Shown here: piece after piece, positions 45,331 through 53,379 of the stretch | Position numbering within the stretch: position 1 is the stretch's first letter | How the letters are laid out: every line of letters begins with the position of its first letter | DNA from: Bacillus sp. T33-2 | GTDB taxonomy: Bacteria; Bacillota; Bacilli; Bacillales; Cytobacillaceae | Direction of reading: 5' to 3' | NCBI RefSeq assembly: GCF_002860205.1 | Contig: NZ_PGVB01000005.1 | Span: forward strand, 62,001 to 126,000 | Length of the DNA: 64,000 bases | Notes under the pieces: generated by a model | Database searches by the model: none | What the model was told of the DNA's origin: nothing | Seen by the model: the letters and a program-made list of their open reading frames with translations, nothing else | Translations under genes and position numbers: made by a program

Positions 45331-45410
45331 GCAATAGCCGCCCCTTAGGGTACCGGCGTTCGTAACAACGACCTTCCAATCGTTCGCGGCAATGGAGGTC
45401 TATTTTTTTT
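45293..45410 (+). ncRNA. candidate type I antitoxin RNA
   Basis: About 118 nt on the plus strand between the promoter above and a terminator formed by GACCT-T-CCA (45370-45378) and TGGAGGTC (45393-45400), followed by TATTTTTTTT. It overlaps, in antisense, the whole 3' untranslated region of the holin-like toxin gene and its stop codon, as RatA does with txpA in B. subtilis. Evidence is from layout only. Confidence 0.5.
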
Positions 45411-45483
45411 GGCTAAAAGTCAGCACTGCAATAATCAAGCTGCCAAACGAAAGCATGATCATGAAGGCTTCGAATACTGTCAA
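45400..45483 (-). CDS. holin-like type I toxin, 27 aa
   Basis: TTG start at 45483 with GGGGGTGA upstream. Reads MTVFEAFMIMLSFGSLIIAV and ends SQKK: one hydrophobic helix with a basic tail, matching the family of very short putative holin-like toxins in Bacillus (opening MTV-E--M-M--FG). Such peptides depolarise the membrane. A long structured 3' untranslated region follows, overlapped by an antisense transcript. Upstream lies a LexA-like box. Confidence 0.72.
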   Translation of the reverse strand: MTVFEAFMIMLSFGSLIIAVLTFSQKK

Positions 45484-45542
45484 CGGCTTCACCCCCTTTC
45501 GCGGGGCTTGCGATCACCCAATGAAACAGCTATTGCCATTTT

Positions 45543-45583
45543 AGTATAACATATACTTGTCCATTTTCTAGAACACTTGTTCG
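45543..45583 (-). promoter_or_regulatory. toxin promoter with LexA-like (SOS) box
   Basis: Minus-strand -10 TATACT at 45543-45548. CGAACAAGTGTTCT at 45570-45583 agrees with the Bacillus LexA box CGAAC-N4-GTTCG at nine of ten fixed positions. It sits at the -35 region, where LexA would block RNA polymerase. Confidence 0.55.
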
Positions 45584-45691
45584 TTATTTTCGAAATTAGG
45601 CCGTTGATACTATATTTTCATTCCTATGATTTTCCCGCATCCTTATGTAAATCAATAAAAAAGAAGGATTCGTCATCCTTCTCCCCTCCCG

Positions 45692-46492
45692 CTATTTTGC
45701 TGGTTGTCTTGGCTTTCCTGGGTCACATTCAGGCCCCTGTGTACCAGCTGCTTCCGCCACCTTAGTAAGATAATAGCACTCTTCCCTGAACATATGATCT
45801 GCCATTAATGGCGCAAATGGCCCAAGCGCCTGTTCACTCAATTCAAGCTCTTCCAGCTCTTGCAAAAAATTCATGATAAGACTGATTTCCAATGAAACAT
45901 CCTTGTTCATTCTTTCCAGTGCCGGGAATGAGGATAGGTTGGTCCGCAAATACCCGGTCATTTCGACCGCTTTTAAGTAAAAATCCTCGAACTGCTTCAT
46001 GTATCGTGCGCTTTTTCTCCGCAAGTCCTTTTCGATTTGGTCCAGATTGCTTTCTATAGCACCGGCATGGCCTGCGGCATCAAGAAGCCATACCAAATGG
46101 TGGTGCAATTCATGAAATACGGGCGGGACTTCTCCATTTTGCAAGTACTCAAGAACCCGGAGATATTCTTCCACCTCGTTTACCATATGGTTGACAAATG
46201 TCGGTCCGAAGTGAATTACGATGTTGCCTGTTAATTGCTTCTCAATGATGTCCAGTTTGAATTCGCGAATCCTCCTCGCTTGCTCGCCGGAATGTTGGCT
46301 TAGCTGGATAAGATCGGCTCCATCAACCGAATCCAGAAGCCTGTCAAAAATATTGATAAAACTTATCGCCATATTGATTTCTTCCGTTTCAAAAGGAGCC
46401 AGCGCCTGATGGATGAAACGGGCATGATCCCCCAGCACTTGAAGCCAAAAACGGTGCTCAAACCGGGCCGAGTTTTCAAAATCCATTGCCAA
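45692..46492 (-). CDS. DUF2935 family protein
   Basis: 266 residues from TTG 46492 (AAAGGGGAG six bases upstream); ATG 46486 is the alternative. All-helical with two similar halves, each with an E/H pattern (FEHRFWLQVLGDHARFI and, later, LMADHMFREECYYL) suggesting a metal-binding hemerythrin-like bundle. Family function is unknown. Confidence 0.82.
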   Translation of the reverse strand: MAMDFENSARFEHRFWLQVLGDHARFIHQALAPFETEEINMAISFINIFDRLLDSVDGADLIQLSQHSGEQARRIREFKLDIIEKQLTGNIVIHFGPTFVNHMVNEVEEYLRVLEYLQNGEVPPVFHELHHHLVWLLDAAGHAGAIESNLDQIEKDLRRKSARYMKQFEDFYLKAVEMTGYLRTNLSSFPALERMNKDVSLEISLIMNFLQELEELELSEQALGPFAPLMADHMFREECYYLTKVAEAAGTQGPECDPGKPRQPAK

Positions 46493-46561
46493 TCATATCT
46501 CCCCTTTCCGTATCGTTCATAAAAACATATCGAAATAAGAGAGGAAATATGCCTCAAATGC

Positions 46562-46602
46562 AAAGCAGCCAGACAGTTTGTGCATCTGCTGGCTGCTTTT
46601 AC
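46562..46602. terminator. terminator after fruA
   Basis: AGCAGCCAG/CTGGCTGCT stem; U-run on the plus side and GCATTTG on the minus side. Confidence 0.65.
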
Positions 46603-46605
46603 TTG

Positions 46606-48468
46606 TTATTCCTTAACAGTTTTTTTTAAAAACCCCAATAAAAGGGCAGTGACAACTGAACCAATGAGGACGGCCAGCAGGTAAAGAGGCCATCCACCTT
46701 CGACAAGCGGCACTACGAATAATCCGCCATGGGGAGCCCTTAAGCCAATTTCAAACATCATTGACAGTGCACCTGCAACCGCTGAACCTGCCATCACAGA
46801 AGGAATGACACGGAGCGGGTCAGCGGCCGCAAACGGGATGGCTCCTTCCGTAATGAAGGACAGACCCATGATGTAGTTTGCTTTGCCGGCATCGCGGTCT
46901 TGCTGGCTGAACTTGTTTTTAAAAATGGTCGTGGCAATTGCAATTCCAAGCGGAGGCACCATTCCGGCCGCCATAATGGCGGCCATCGGCTCATACACCC
47001 CATTTGCAAGCAGGCCGGTACCGAAGACGTATGCAGCCTTATTGACTGGTCCACCCATATCAACTGCCATCATCAGCCCTAATACGATACCAAGCAGGAC
47101 AGCATTACCAGTCCCCATTCCACTCAACCACTCTGTGATTGCTTTATTCAGAGCGGCGACAGGTTCATTGATCAGGAAGACCATTAGGAATCCAGTCAAT
47201 GCGATACCAAACAAAGGATAGAGAAGGATGGTCTTTATCCCTTCCAGCGAGCCAGGCAATCCAGCAAATGCCCTTTTCAGTCCATTAACAAGGTAACCAG
47301 CAAGGAACCCGGCAACCAGGCCCCCAAGAAACCCGGCACCTCCTGTAGCGGCAAGCAGACCGCCAACCATACCTGCTGCAAACCCAGGCCTGTCAGCAAT
47401 ACTCATTGCGATAAAACCGGCAAGGACAGGGACCAGGAGGCCAAATGCCCCGGCTCCTCCGCCAATGTCCATCAGTGCTTTTGCGATCGGATGATAAGTT
47501 GGATCGTCTGGATTTGCAGAATTGATCCCAAACATGAATGAAAGTGCGATCAAAATTCCGCCCCCGACAACGAACGGGAGCATATTGGAAACTCCATTCA
47601 TAAGGTGCTTGTAGATGCCAGCCGCGCCGGATTTCTTGTATCCGTCCTGGCCGGCTGTGCTTCCGCGGTAGAGCGGCGCATCCTTCCGTACTGCCCTCTC
47701 AATTAGTTCCTTAGGTTTGCGGATTCCGTCTGCCACGGCAGCTTCAATGACTGGTTTACCAGCAAAGCGGTCCATCTCGACCTTTGTATCAGCCGCAACA
47801 ATAACGGCTTCAGCATTCCTGATATCTTCATCACTCAGCACATTTTTTGCCCCGCCAGAGCCATTTGTTTCCACCTTAATGACGACTCCCATTTCAGCAG
47901 CTTTTGCTTTTAAAGCGTCTGCGGCCATATAAGTGTGAGCAATTCCCGTCGGGCATGCGGTGACCGCTACGACAAATTTCTTGTTTGCAGGCACAGCAAT
48001 TTCTTCTTCTTCGTCCCTGTCATATCTGTCGAATACAGCCACAACCTCATCCGGAGTTGACGCAGCTAATAGCTTGCTGCGGACTTCATCCCTCATTAAA
48101 AGGCCAGACAGGCGTGCCAATGCTTCCAGATGTGTGTTATTTGCACCCTCAGGGGCTGCGATCATGAAAAACAGATGTGCCGGCTGACCATCAAGGGAAT
48201 CATAATCAACTCCATTGGCTGAACGGCCAAAAACGATAGCCGCAGCCTTCACTGCCTTCGTTTTCGCGTGCGGTATGGCGATGCCATCCCCAACCCCTGT
48301 TGTGCTTTGCTGTTCCCTTTTTAGGATAGCTTCTTTAAACTCCATTTTGTTGTCGATTTTTCCGGCATTTTCCAGTACTTCGACCAGTTCTTCGATTGCA
48401 TCGAGCTTAGTAGATCCGGCCATGGATAGAAGAATCGTTTCTTTCGTCAACAGCTCCGTGATTCTCAT
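46606..48468 (-). CDS. fruA: PTS fructose transporter EIIABC FruA
   Basis: 620 residues. IIA domain with phosphorylated H67 in AIPHAK; IIB domain with C172 in TACPTGIAHTYMAADAL; IIC domain of about nine helices from residue 280 on. It takes up fructose as fructose 1-phosphate. Third gene of fruR-fruK-fruA; it begins eleven bases after fruK. Confidence 0.96.
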   Translation of the reverse strand: MRITELLTKETILLSMAGSTKLDAIEELVEVLENAGKIDNKMEFKEAILKREQQSTTGVGDGIAIPHAKTKAVKAAAIVFGRSANGVDYDSLDGQPAHLFFMIAAPEGANNTHLEALARLSGLLMRDEVRSKLLAASTPDEVVAVFDRYDRDEEEEIAVPANKKFVVAVTACPTGIAHTYMAADALKAKAAEMGVVIKVETNGSGGAKNVLSDEDIRNAEAVIVAADTKVEMDRFAGKPVIEAAVADGIRKPKELIERAVRKDAPLYRGSTAGQDGYKKSGAAGIYKHLMNGVSNMLPFVVGGGILIALSFMFGINSANPDDPTYHPIAKALMDIGGGAGAFGLLVPVLAGFIAMSIADRPGFAAGMVGGLLAATGGAGFLGGLVAGFLAGYLVNGLKRAFAGLPGSLEGIKTILLYPLFGIALTGFLMVFLINEPVAALNKAITEWLSGMGTGNAVLLGIVLGLMMAVDMGGPVNKAAYVFGTGLLANGVYEPMAAIMAAGMVPPLGIAIATTIFKNKFSQQDRDAGKANYIMGLSFITEGAIPFAAADPLRVIPSVMAGSAVAGALSMMFEIGLRAPHGGLFVVPLVEGGWPLYLLAVLIGSVVTALLLGFLKKTVKE

Positions 48469-48479
48469 TTGCTCTCCCC

Positions 48480-49394
48480 CTACTTGATTGATTCGATTTC
48501 TACTTCCCGCAACAGGCCTTCCGCCATTTCACCAGTACATAAACCTATTGAAAATGCAGTAGCACTGCCGGAGGCAACACTAAATTTGAATGCTTCCCTG
48601 TAATCCTGCAGCTTCAGGAACCGCGCGAGGAAACCGGCCACCATTGAATCACCAGCCCCTACGGAACTCTTCACTTCCCCCTTTGGAACAGACGCGATAT
48701 AGGATTCCTCACTGTTAACGAAAACTGCACCTTCCCCAGCGAGCGAGACGATGACATTTTTTGCGCCCAAAGCCACTAGCTTTTTCCCATAAACAACAGC
48801 TTCTTCTGCGGTAGAAATCGTCGTATCGAAAAATTGACCGAGTTCATGGTGGTTTGGTTTTATCAAAAATGGCTTGTATTCAAGTACTCGTTTTAACAGG
48901 TCTCCTTCTGCGTCAACGATGAAATCAGTCCCGGTTTCATTGCAAATCTTTACCAGTTCGTCGTAAGTTGTTTCCGGCATTTTAGCTGGAATGCTTCCTG
49001 CCAGGACTAGATAATCTCCCTTTTTTGACTGTCTGATCTTTTCTTTCAATTTAAGGAGATCTTCACTGGTAATGTGAGGCCCCTGGCCATTGATTTCCGT
49101 TTCGGTGTCCGTTTTGATTTTTATATTGATTCTTGTATCGCCTGCTACATTGATGAAAGAAGTGATGATACCCTCTACTGCCAGCCTTTCTTGAATATAG
49201 CGACCAGTGAAGCCGCCAAGAAAGCCCATAGCGGTGCTCTCCACTCCCATCTTCCGCAAGACGCGCGATACATTGATGCCTTTCCCCCCGGGAAATTTCG
49301 CTTCATTTTCGGTACGGTTCAATTTACCGACTTTTATCTGTTCCAAACCGACGATATAATCGAGAGATGGGTTTAAAGTCAGAGTGTATATCAT
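48480..49394 (-). CDS. fruK: 1-phosphofructokinase FruK
   Basis: 304 residues, PfkB family. NPSLDYIV at the start, FPGGKGINVSRVL (substrate loop), and SSVGAGDSMVAGFLA with the catalytic aspartate near 250. It converts fructose 1-phosphate to fructose 1,6-bisphosphate. The ATG overlaps the fruR stop as ATGA. Confidence 0.96.
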   Translation of the reverse strand: MIYTLTLNPSLDYIVGLEQIKVGKLNRTENEAKFPGGKGINVSRVLRKMGVESTAMGFLGGFTGRYIQERLAVEGIITSFINVAGDTRINIKIKTDTETEINGQGPHITSEDLLKLKEKIRQSKKGDYLVLAGSIPAKMPETTYDELVKICNETGTDFIVDAEGDLLKRVLEYKPFLIKPNHHELGQFFDTTISTAEEAVVYGKKLVALGAKNVIVSLAGEGAVFVNSEESYIASVPKGEVKSSVGAGDSMVAGFLARFLKLQDYREAFKFSVASGSATAFSIGLCTGEMAEGLLREVEIESIK

Positions 49395-50143
49395 GGTGCC
49401 ACAACCTTTATCGTAGTTTTTCTCGAATAGCAGAGTTCTGTTTCAGGATCCAGTTTATTTGTAATGATTCGTGCATGGTGGAGTTCAGTAATCTTGGCAA
49501 AAGCGATCTCGAAGAATTTGGTCTCGTCTGCAAGCACAAAGGCCTCCCGGGACAGGGAAATCGCTTTTTCCTTTATTACCGCCTCTTCCTGGTCGGGTGT
49601 AGTATAACCGTACTCAGGATGTATGCCGTTTACGCCCATGAAGCATTTGTCAAAACGGTAATCATCCAGGCTTGTCAACGCTCCTCGTCCGATTATGGCA
49701 TTGGTCGTTTCCTTTGCAAATCCTCCAATAATGAAAGTTTTGATACGCCTTTCCAATAAGCCGCTTATGTGCATCAATCCGTTTGTCACGACGACGATAT
49801 CCTTCTCTGTCAAAAATGGAATCATTTCTGTCACTGTTGAACCAGCGTCAAGATATATGCAGTCGCCCTCTTCCACAAGACTTGCAGCGTATTGAGCGAT
49901 TTCCCGTTTTTCTTGGAGGTTTTTGGCTGATTTCTCGGACATGCTTGGTTCCTGCAGCTTGCCCTGAAGCCTTGCAGCCCCGCCATGGACCCTTTTTAGG
50001 AATTTCTCTTCCTCCAGCTGTGTGAGGTCCCTGCGGATAGTTGACTCAGATGACTCCGTGAGGTCGACAAGCTCCTGTACCTTCACGATTGGTTTTTCTT
50101 TGATTGCCTGAAGGATCAAGCGGTGGCGCTCAGGTGTAAGCAA
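49391..50143 (-). CDS. fruR: DeoR-family regulator FruR of the fructose operon
   Basis: 250 residues from TTG 50143, giving MLTPERHRLILQAI, the same opening as B. subtilis FruR; GGGGGTG is eight bases upstream. HTH with TESSESTIRRDLTQLEEEKF, then a sugar-phosphate sensor domain with YLDAGSTVTEM and VTNGLMH. Probably represses the operon until fructose 1-phosphate binds. Confidence 0.93.
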   Translation of the reverse strand: MLTPERHRLILQAIKEKPIVKVQELVDLTESSESTIRRDLTQLEEEKFLKRVHGGAARLQGKLQEPSMSEKSAKNLQEKREIAQYAASLVEEGDCIYLDAGSTVTEMIPFLTEKDIVVVTNGLMHISGLLERRIKTFIIGGFAKETTNAIIGRGALTSLDDYRFDKCFMGVNGIHPEYGYTTPDQEEAVIKEKAISLSREAFVLADETKFFEIAFAKITELHHARIITNKLDPETELCYSRKTTIKVVAP

Positions 50144-50180
50144 TTGGCACACCCCCTGTGGTTCTTTATTTGATACTTTT

Positions 50181-50243
50181 ATTTTATTGTAACCGATTTC
50201 AAAAAGCAATCATTTTCTTTCAAATTCCACCAAAAACAATCAT
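50181..50243 (-). promoter_or_regulatory. fru operon promoter with cre site and direct repeats
   Basis: Minus strand TTGCTT (50204-50209), 17 bases, TAAAAT (50181-50186). TTGAAATCGGTTACA at 50188-50202, between the two hexamers, fits the CcpA cre consensus at every fixed position. The direct repeat ATGATTG-TTTTTG occurs at 50200-50213 and 50231-50243, about three helical turns apart, and is a candidate FruR operator. Confidence 0.7.
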
Positions 50244-50356
50244 AATTATTTTTTAGAGTCTGAGAGATTTTGATTATCTGCGTTTTTTTAAAAAAATCCT
50301 CCAGTATCAAGGATTGACAAAGCCTGGCCAATCACAAAGAGTGGCTTTTTCCATAG

Positions 50357-50389
50357 GAAAAGCGGGAAGAACAATCTCCCCGCTTTTCA
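50357..50389. terminator. terminator after the general stress gene
   Basis: AAAAGCGGG/CCCGCTTTT stem with 12-base loop, T tract on both sides. Confidence 0.75.
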
Positions 50390-50412
50390 ATATCACCATA
50401 AAATGTGCCAGT

Positions 50413-50844
50413 TCATTCGGATACAAATACAAGTATGTTCCCTCTTTTTACATCATCTTCAAACCGGCGTGCTTCTTCCTTCTCCAGTCCCAGTTCCTCC
50501 AAGGCTCTCCTTAAACCGCCTGCATCGGCAGCGAGACCTGCTACAGCTCCACCCAGGGTCGCAAATATCGGCCCTGCTGCCAAAATAAGACCGATGCCTG
50601 GAATTGCCAGCGTACTCATTCCAACAAAGAGGCCAGTTAAGCCGAGTGCTGCCCCAGTTGTGGCCCCGGTAATCAACCCATCTGTTTGTTTAGGTTTTAA
50701 TTCGTCAGCAGCGGGTCCCAAGCGATCTGTGTTTTTTGCGATAATGGAGATATTCTCACTTCTGTACCCTTCCCTCTTTAAATCTTCGACCGCTGCCAGT
50801 GCCTGATCTTCAGTTTGATAAACTCCTATGATTCTCTTATCCAA
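50413..50844 (-). CDS. general stress protein, YflT-like
   Basis: 143 residues from TTG 50844 (AGGAG upstream). Opens with DKRIIGVYQTEDQALAAVED and has a glycine-rich hydrophobic hairpin (TGATTGAALGLTGLFVG and IGLILAAGPIFATLGG) as in YflT/GS17M heat- and salt-stress proteins. A SigB-like promoter lies upstream. Molecular role unknown. Confidence 0.78.
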   Translation of the reverse strand: MDKRIIGVYQTEDQALAAVEDLKREGYRSENISIIAKNTDRLGPAADELKPKQTDGLITGATTGAALGLTGLFVGMSTLAIPGIGLILAAGPIFATLGGAVAGLAADAGGLRRALEELGLEKEEARRFEDDVKRGNILVFVSE

Positions 50845-50878
50845 GATGATTAACTCCTTTGCATGATGTACTGGATAA

Positions 50879-50903
50879 ATACCCTCTTAGAAAGGATTCA
50901 ATC
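50879..50903 (-). promoter_or_regulatory. SigB-like promoter of the general stress gene
   Basis: Minus strand GATTGA (50898-50903), 13-base spacer, GGGTAT (50879-50884). The -10 equals the SigB consensus, and the -35 matches GTTTAA at four of six. Confidence 0.45.
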
Positions 50904-51052
50904 ATGTAATATAAAAAGCGCTCTATCAACGTCAGTTTGCTGCTTACACACTTTAAGAGGCATAAATAAAAGAGAGCCTCAGAGCTCCCTTACATCATCA
51001 ATTCATGCAAAATTCCTTTTGATTTGTGCCAAACAGCTTTATCAATAGGTCG

Positions 51053-51604
51053 TTACCTCAGCGTTTTTAACGCGCCGCTCCAGGCGATGACTTGGTCGAA
51101 CATTGTATTGACCGCACCCTCATGATGTTCTGCAGGCTTGAATTCACTAAAGTTTTCAAAATCGGTGAAGAGGGACAATGATACCTGCTGTCGTACGTCG
51201 GCGACCTGAAGTTCGGCCATGATCGTCCTGAGGTTCTCGACCGCGCGGGTTCCGCCTGCGCTTCCAAAGCCAACAAAACCTGCAGCTTTATTGTTCCATT
51301 CGTTGTAGAGGTAGTCAATCGCGTTTTTTAGTGCCCCAGTCGTTGCGTGATTGTACTCAGGCGTTACAAAGACATACCCGTCAAATGAAGCAATTTTCTC
51401 AGACCATCTTTTCGTATGTTCCTTTGAATACTGTCCCATCGATGGCGGCACAGGCTCATCGAGCAGTGGAAGATTATAGTCTGCGATATCCACGAGTTCA
51501 AATTCAGCGTCATTCCTCTTCTGGGCAATTTCGTGGACCCAGCGAGCCACCGCTTCGCTGTTGCGGCCAGGACGTGTGCTACCGATAATGATTGCTATCC
51601 TCAA
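51053..51604 (-). CDS. NADPH-dependent FMN reductase family protein
   Basis: 183 residues, flavodoxin-like. IIGSTRPGRNSEAVARWV binds the FMN phosphate; FVTPEYNHATTGALKNAID and GFGSAGGTRAVENL are conserved in this azoreductase/quinone reductase group. Reduces flavin, quinones or azo compounds with NAD(P)H. Binding site GGAGGGAAA. Monocistronic. Confidence 0.88.
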   Translation of the reverse strand: MRIAIIIGSTRPGRNSEAVARWVHEIAQKRNDAEFELVDIADYNLPLLDEPVPPSMGQYSKEHTKRWSEKIASFDGYVFVTPEYNHATTGALKNAIDYLYNEWNNKAAGFVGFGSAGGTRAVENLRTIMAELQVADVRQQVSLSLFTDFENFSEFKPAEHHEGAVNTMFDQVIAWSGALKTLR

Positions 51605-51844
51605 TGTTTTTCCCTCCTGGATTACTGGTGTTTGTGAAAGAACATTCGCATTTATTTTTACCCAATAATTGTTAAACCAATCTTAAAATTAGAAATGGCC
51701 TCTCTTTACCAGTCAGATGCAGCTGCCCTTGCTGAAAATTTATCTTTGCCAAGGAAATATGAATTGGACCTGCACAAAATCCTATAGGTAAACATACAAT
51801 TTATAATTTATGTACTTTTTTCCCAAGCGGAAATGGTGAATATA

Positions 51845-51853
51845 CATACATTA
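51845..51853 (+). promoter_or_regulatory. SigK-type -10 element upstream of the coat gene
   Basis: CATACATTA fits the SigK -10 consensus CATANNNTA exactly, 38 bases before the coat gene ATG. No matching -35 was certain. Confidence 0.4.
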
Positions 51854-51890
51854 GCAATGTAATAAAAATCTATTTAAAGGAGTTGTTTCT

Positions 51891-52673
51891 ATGTTGAGAC
51901 GAGACCAATTCGATGATCAAACAAATATTGCAGGTGCTGGGTTTCGGAATCGGCGCATTGCAGGAGCTGGTACGGACAACAACCAGGTTCTAAGTGCATT
52001 TAATAGATGCAGTGTGCGTGGCGGTTCTAAGAAAAAGGAAGATTGTGTTTGCGAAACCGTTAGAGAAATCGCCAATAACCAGGCAATCGTTGAAGGCCTG
52101 GCCAATAATGATTGTTGTGATGTGAGCTGCGGCCGCTCACTTGAAGCCCTAGTAAGTCCGGCAACACAGAACAATATGTTCGATACTGTGCCATTCATGC
52201 TTTTTGAAAAAGGGGCAGCAATACCGGGGCTCATTCCTTTCTTTGGCTGGGGTGTAAGCAGAGGTAGATCCAATGGCACCGTCTGCTCCACGCCTTTCAC
52301 CTCCCCGTTTTTCCGGGTTAAAAAATTCGTTGACGGCTCCGATTGCTGTGCTGTTCTCGAACTGTTATGCCCGGTATTTTGTGATGATAATGATATAGAG
52401 AATGTTGGTGCAATAGAAACATTTACGAGGACCGGCGCTTGTTTCGAGGTGGACCTGCGGGATTTCAAGGCCATTACATGCTTCCCTCCGACAAATGCAA
52501 TAGAAGATTCTTGCGTTTGTGATATTATCACAATCATCGTCGCCCTCCTTCTCGGTCCATTAGGATTTGCAGGGACACCTTGTGAAGTTGAATCTTCTCC
52601 ACTGATCAATGCCCTAAGAAACCAGCTTGCAAAACGATTTAATCAATTCATACCTCTTTTCAACCAGGAATAA
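51891..52673 (+). CDS. spore coat protein of the CotY/CotZ/ExsY family
   Basis: 260 residues, about 16 cysteines. Core pattern: CVCETVREI near 53, NMFDTVPFML, STPFTSPFFRVKKFVDG, CCAVLELLCPV, CFEVDLRDFKAITCFPP. The cysteine pairs crosslink the outer coat or crust into hexagonal sheets. It has a longer R/G/A-rich N-terminus (about 45 residues) and a unique C-terminal part with CVCDIITIIVALLLGPLG, longer than the usual 150-160 residues. AAAGGAG precedes the ATG. Confidence 0.88.
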   Translation: MLRRDQFDDQTNIAGAGFRNRRIAGAGTDNNQVLSAFNRCSVRGGSKKKEDCVCETVREIANNQAIVEGLANNDCCDVSCGRSLEALVSPATQNNMFDTVPFMLFEKGAAIPGLIPFFGWGVSRGRSNGTVCSTPFTSPFFRVKKFVDGSDCCAVLELLCPVFCDDNDIENVGAIETFTRTGACFEVDLRDFKAITCFPPTNAIEDSCVCDIITIIVALLLGPLGFAGTPCEVESSPLINALRNQLAKRFNQFIPLFNQE

Positions 52674-52720
52674 TAAAATTATTACTATAGATAATCTTTT
52701 TGGGACTGAAGGGAGTAACC

Positions 52721-52752
52721 ATGAGCTGGCGTGTTGAAGCCAGCTCATTTTG
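52721..52752 (+). terminator. terminator after the coat gene
   Basis: ATGAGCTGGC/GCCAGCTCAT stem, then TTTGG. Confidence 0.65.
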
Positions 52753-52852
52753 GAGATTCAATTTAATAATGCCGTTTCCTCGCAAGCGGGATAATAGGTC
52801 ATCTCGGAAGTAATACTATACATAGGCAGACGAATGAGGAGTGGTATGGAAA

Positions 52853-53017
52853 ATGATTTCAAAAAAAAGCTATAATAAAGAAACAGAGCAAACAGAGGAA
52901 AGCCTCTATGGAATTGACACCGAAATGAACCTGAGATCGGTGAACTTTGCAACAACGGAAAATCAATACTTTAACGAACGTTATCAAGTGGATTCAAAAG
53001 AAACAGATGAAGTATGA
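52853..53017 (+). CDS. small hydrophilic protein, 54 aa
   Basis: ATG 52853 to TGA 53017, GAGGAG 11 bases upstream. Very polar and acidic (NKETEQTEESLYGIDTEM), no hydrophobic segment. No family recognised. Composition recalls small spore or stress proteins, but that is guesswork. Confidence 0.45.
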   Translation: MISKKSYNKETEQTEESLYGIDTEMNLRSVNFATTENQYFNERYQVDSKETDEV

Positions 53018-53121
53018 AAGTCTCAGCTAGAAAGTCTAAAAAATTATTACCAAATTTAAAAAATCGCGTGCATTTTTTTACCCGTCATGTTATATTAATA
53101 AAGCCGACGTTTTAATAGCAT

Positions 53122-53205
53122 GCGGGTGTGGCGGAATCGGCAGACGCGCTAGATTCAGGTTCTAGTGGTGGCAACACCGTGGGGGTTCAAGTCCCTTCAT
53201 CCGCA
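53122..53205 (+). tRNA. tRNA-Leu (anticodon CAG)
   Basis: 84 nt cloverleaf: acceptor GCGGGTG/CATCCGC with one G-U, anticodon stem CTAGA/TCTAG with loop TTCAGGT (anticodon CAG at 53156-53158), a long variable arm (TGGTGGCAACACCGT) as in class II tRNAs, and T loop GTTCAAG. The 3' CCA is not encoded. It reads CUG codons. Confidence 0.97.
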
Positions 53206-53215
53206 TCAGCCAAAA

Positions 53216-53252
53216 TAAAAGCAATCTACTACAAGTAGGTTGCTTTTTTTAT
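53216..53252 (+). terminator. terminator after tRNA-Leu
   Basis: AAAGCAATCTACT/AGTAGGTTGCTTT stem with one G-U, three-base loop and T7. Confidence 0.9.
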
Positions 53253-53264
53253 GCTTATTACCCG

Positions 53265-53375
53265 CTTTAACGCTTTACCCGAGCGGGAGTCATGCCGCCA
53301 CTAAATTAACGCCTTACCAAGGTGGGGGGCCAGTCCCCCGTCACGGTAATGCTTTACAAGTGTAGCGGAGAGTTT
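53265..53375. repeat. three degenerate 40-nt repeats downstream of the tRNA
   Basis: TTAACGCTTTACC, TTAACGCCTTACC and GTAATGCTTTACA recur at about 40-base spacing (53267, 53306, 53346), each followed by a G-rich stretch. GGGGG/CCCCC in the second unit can form a hairpin. Origin unknown. Confidence 0.4.
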
Positions 53376-53379
53376 TAAG

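Noticed and set aside
51917-52609. 230-codon open frame antisense to the coat gene
   Set aside because: The plus strand encodes a clear cysteine-rich coat protein with a ribosome binding site. The antisense frame has no start signal and no family pattern.
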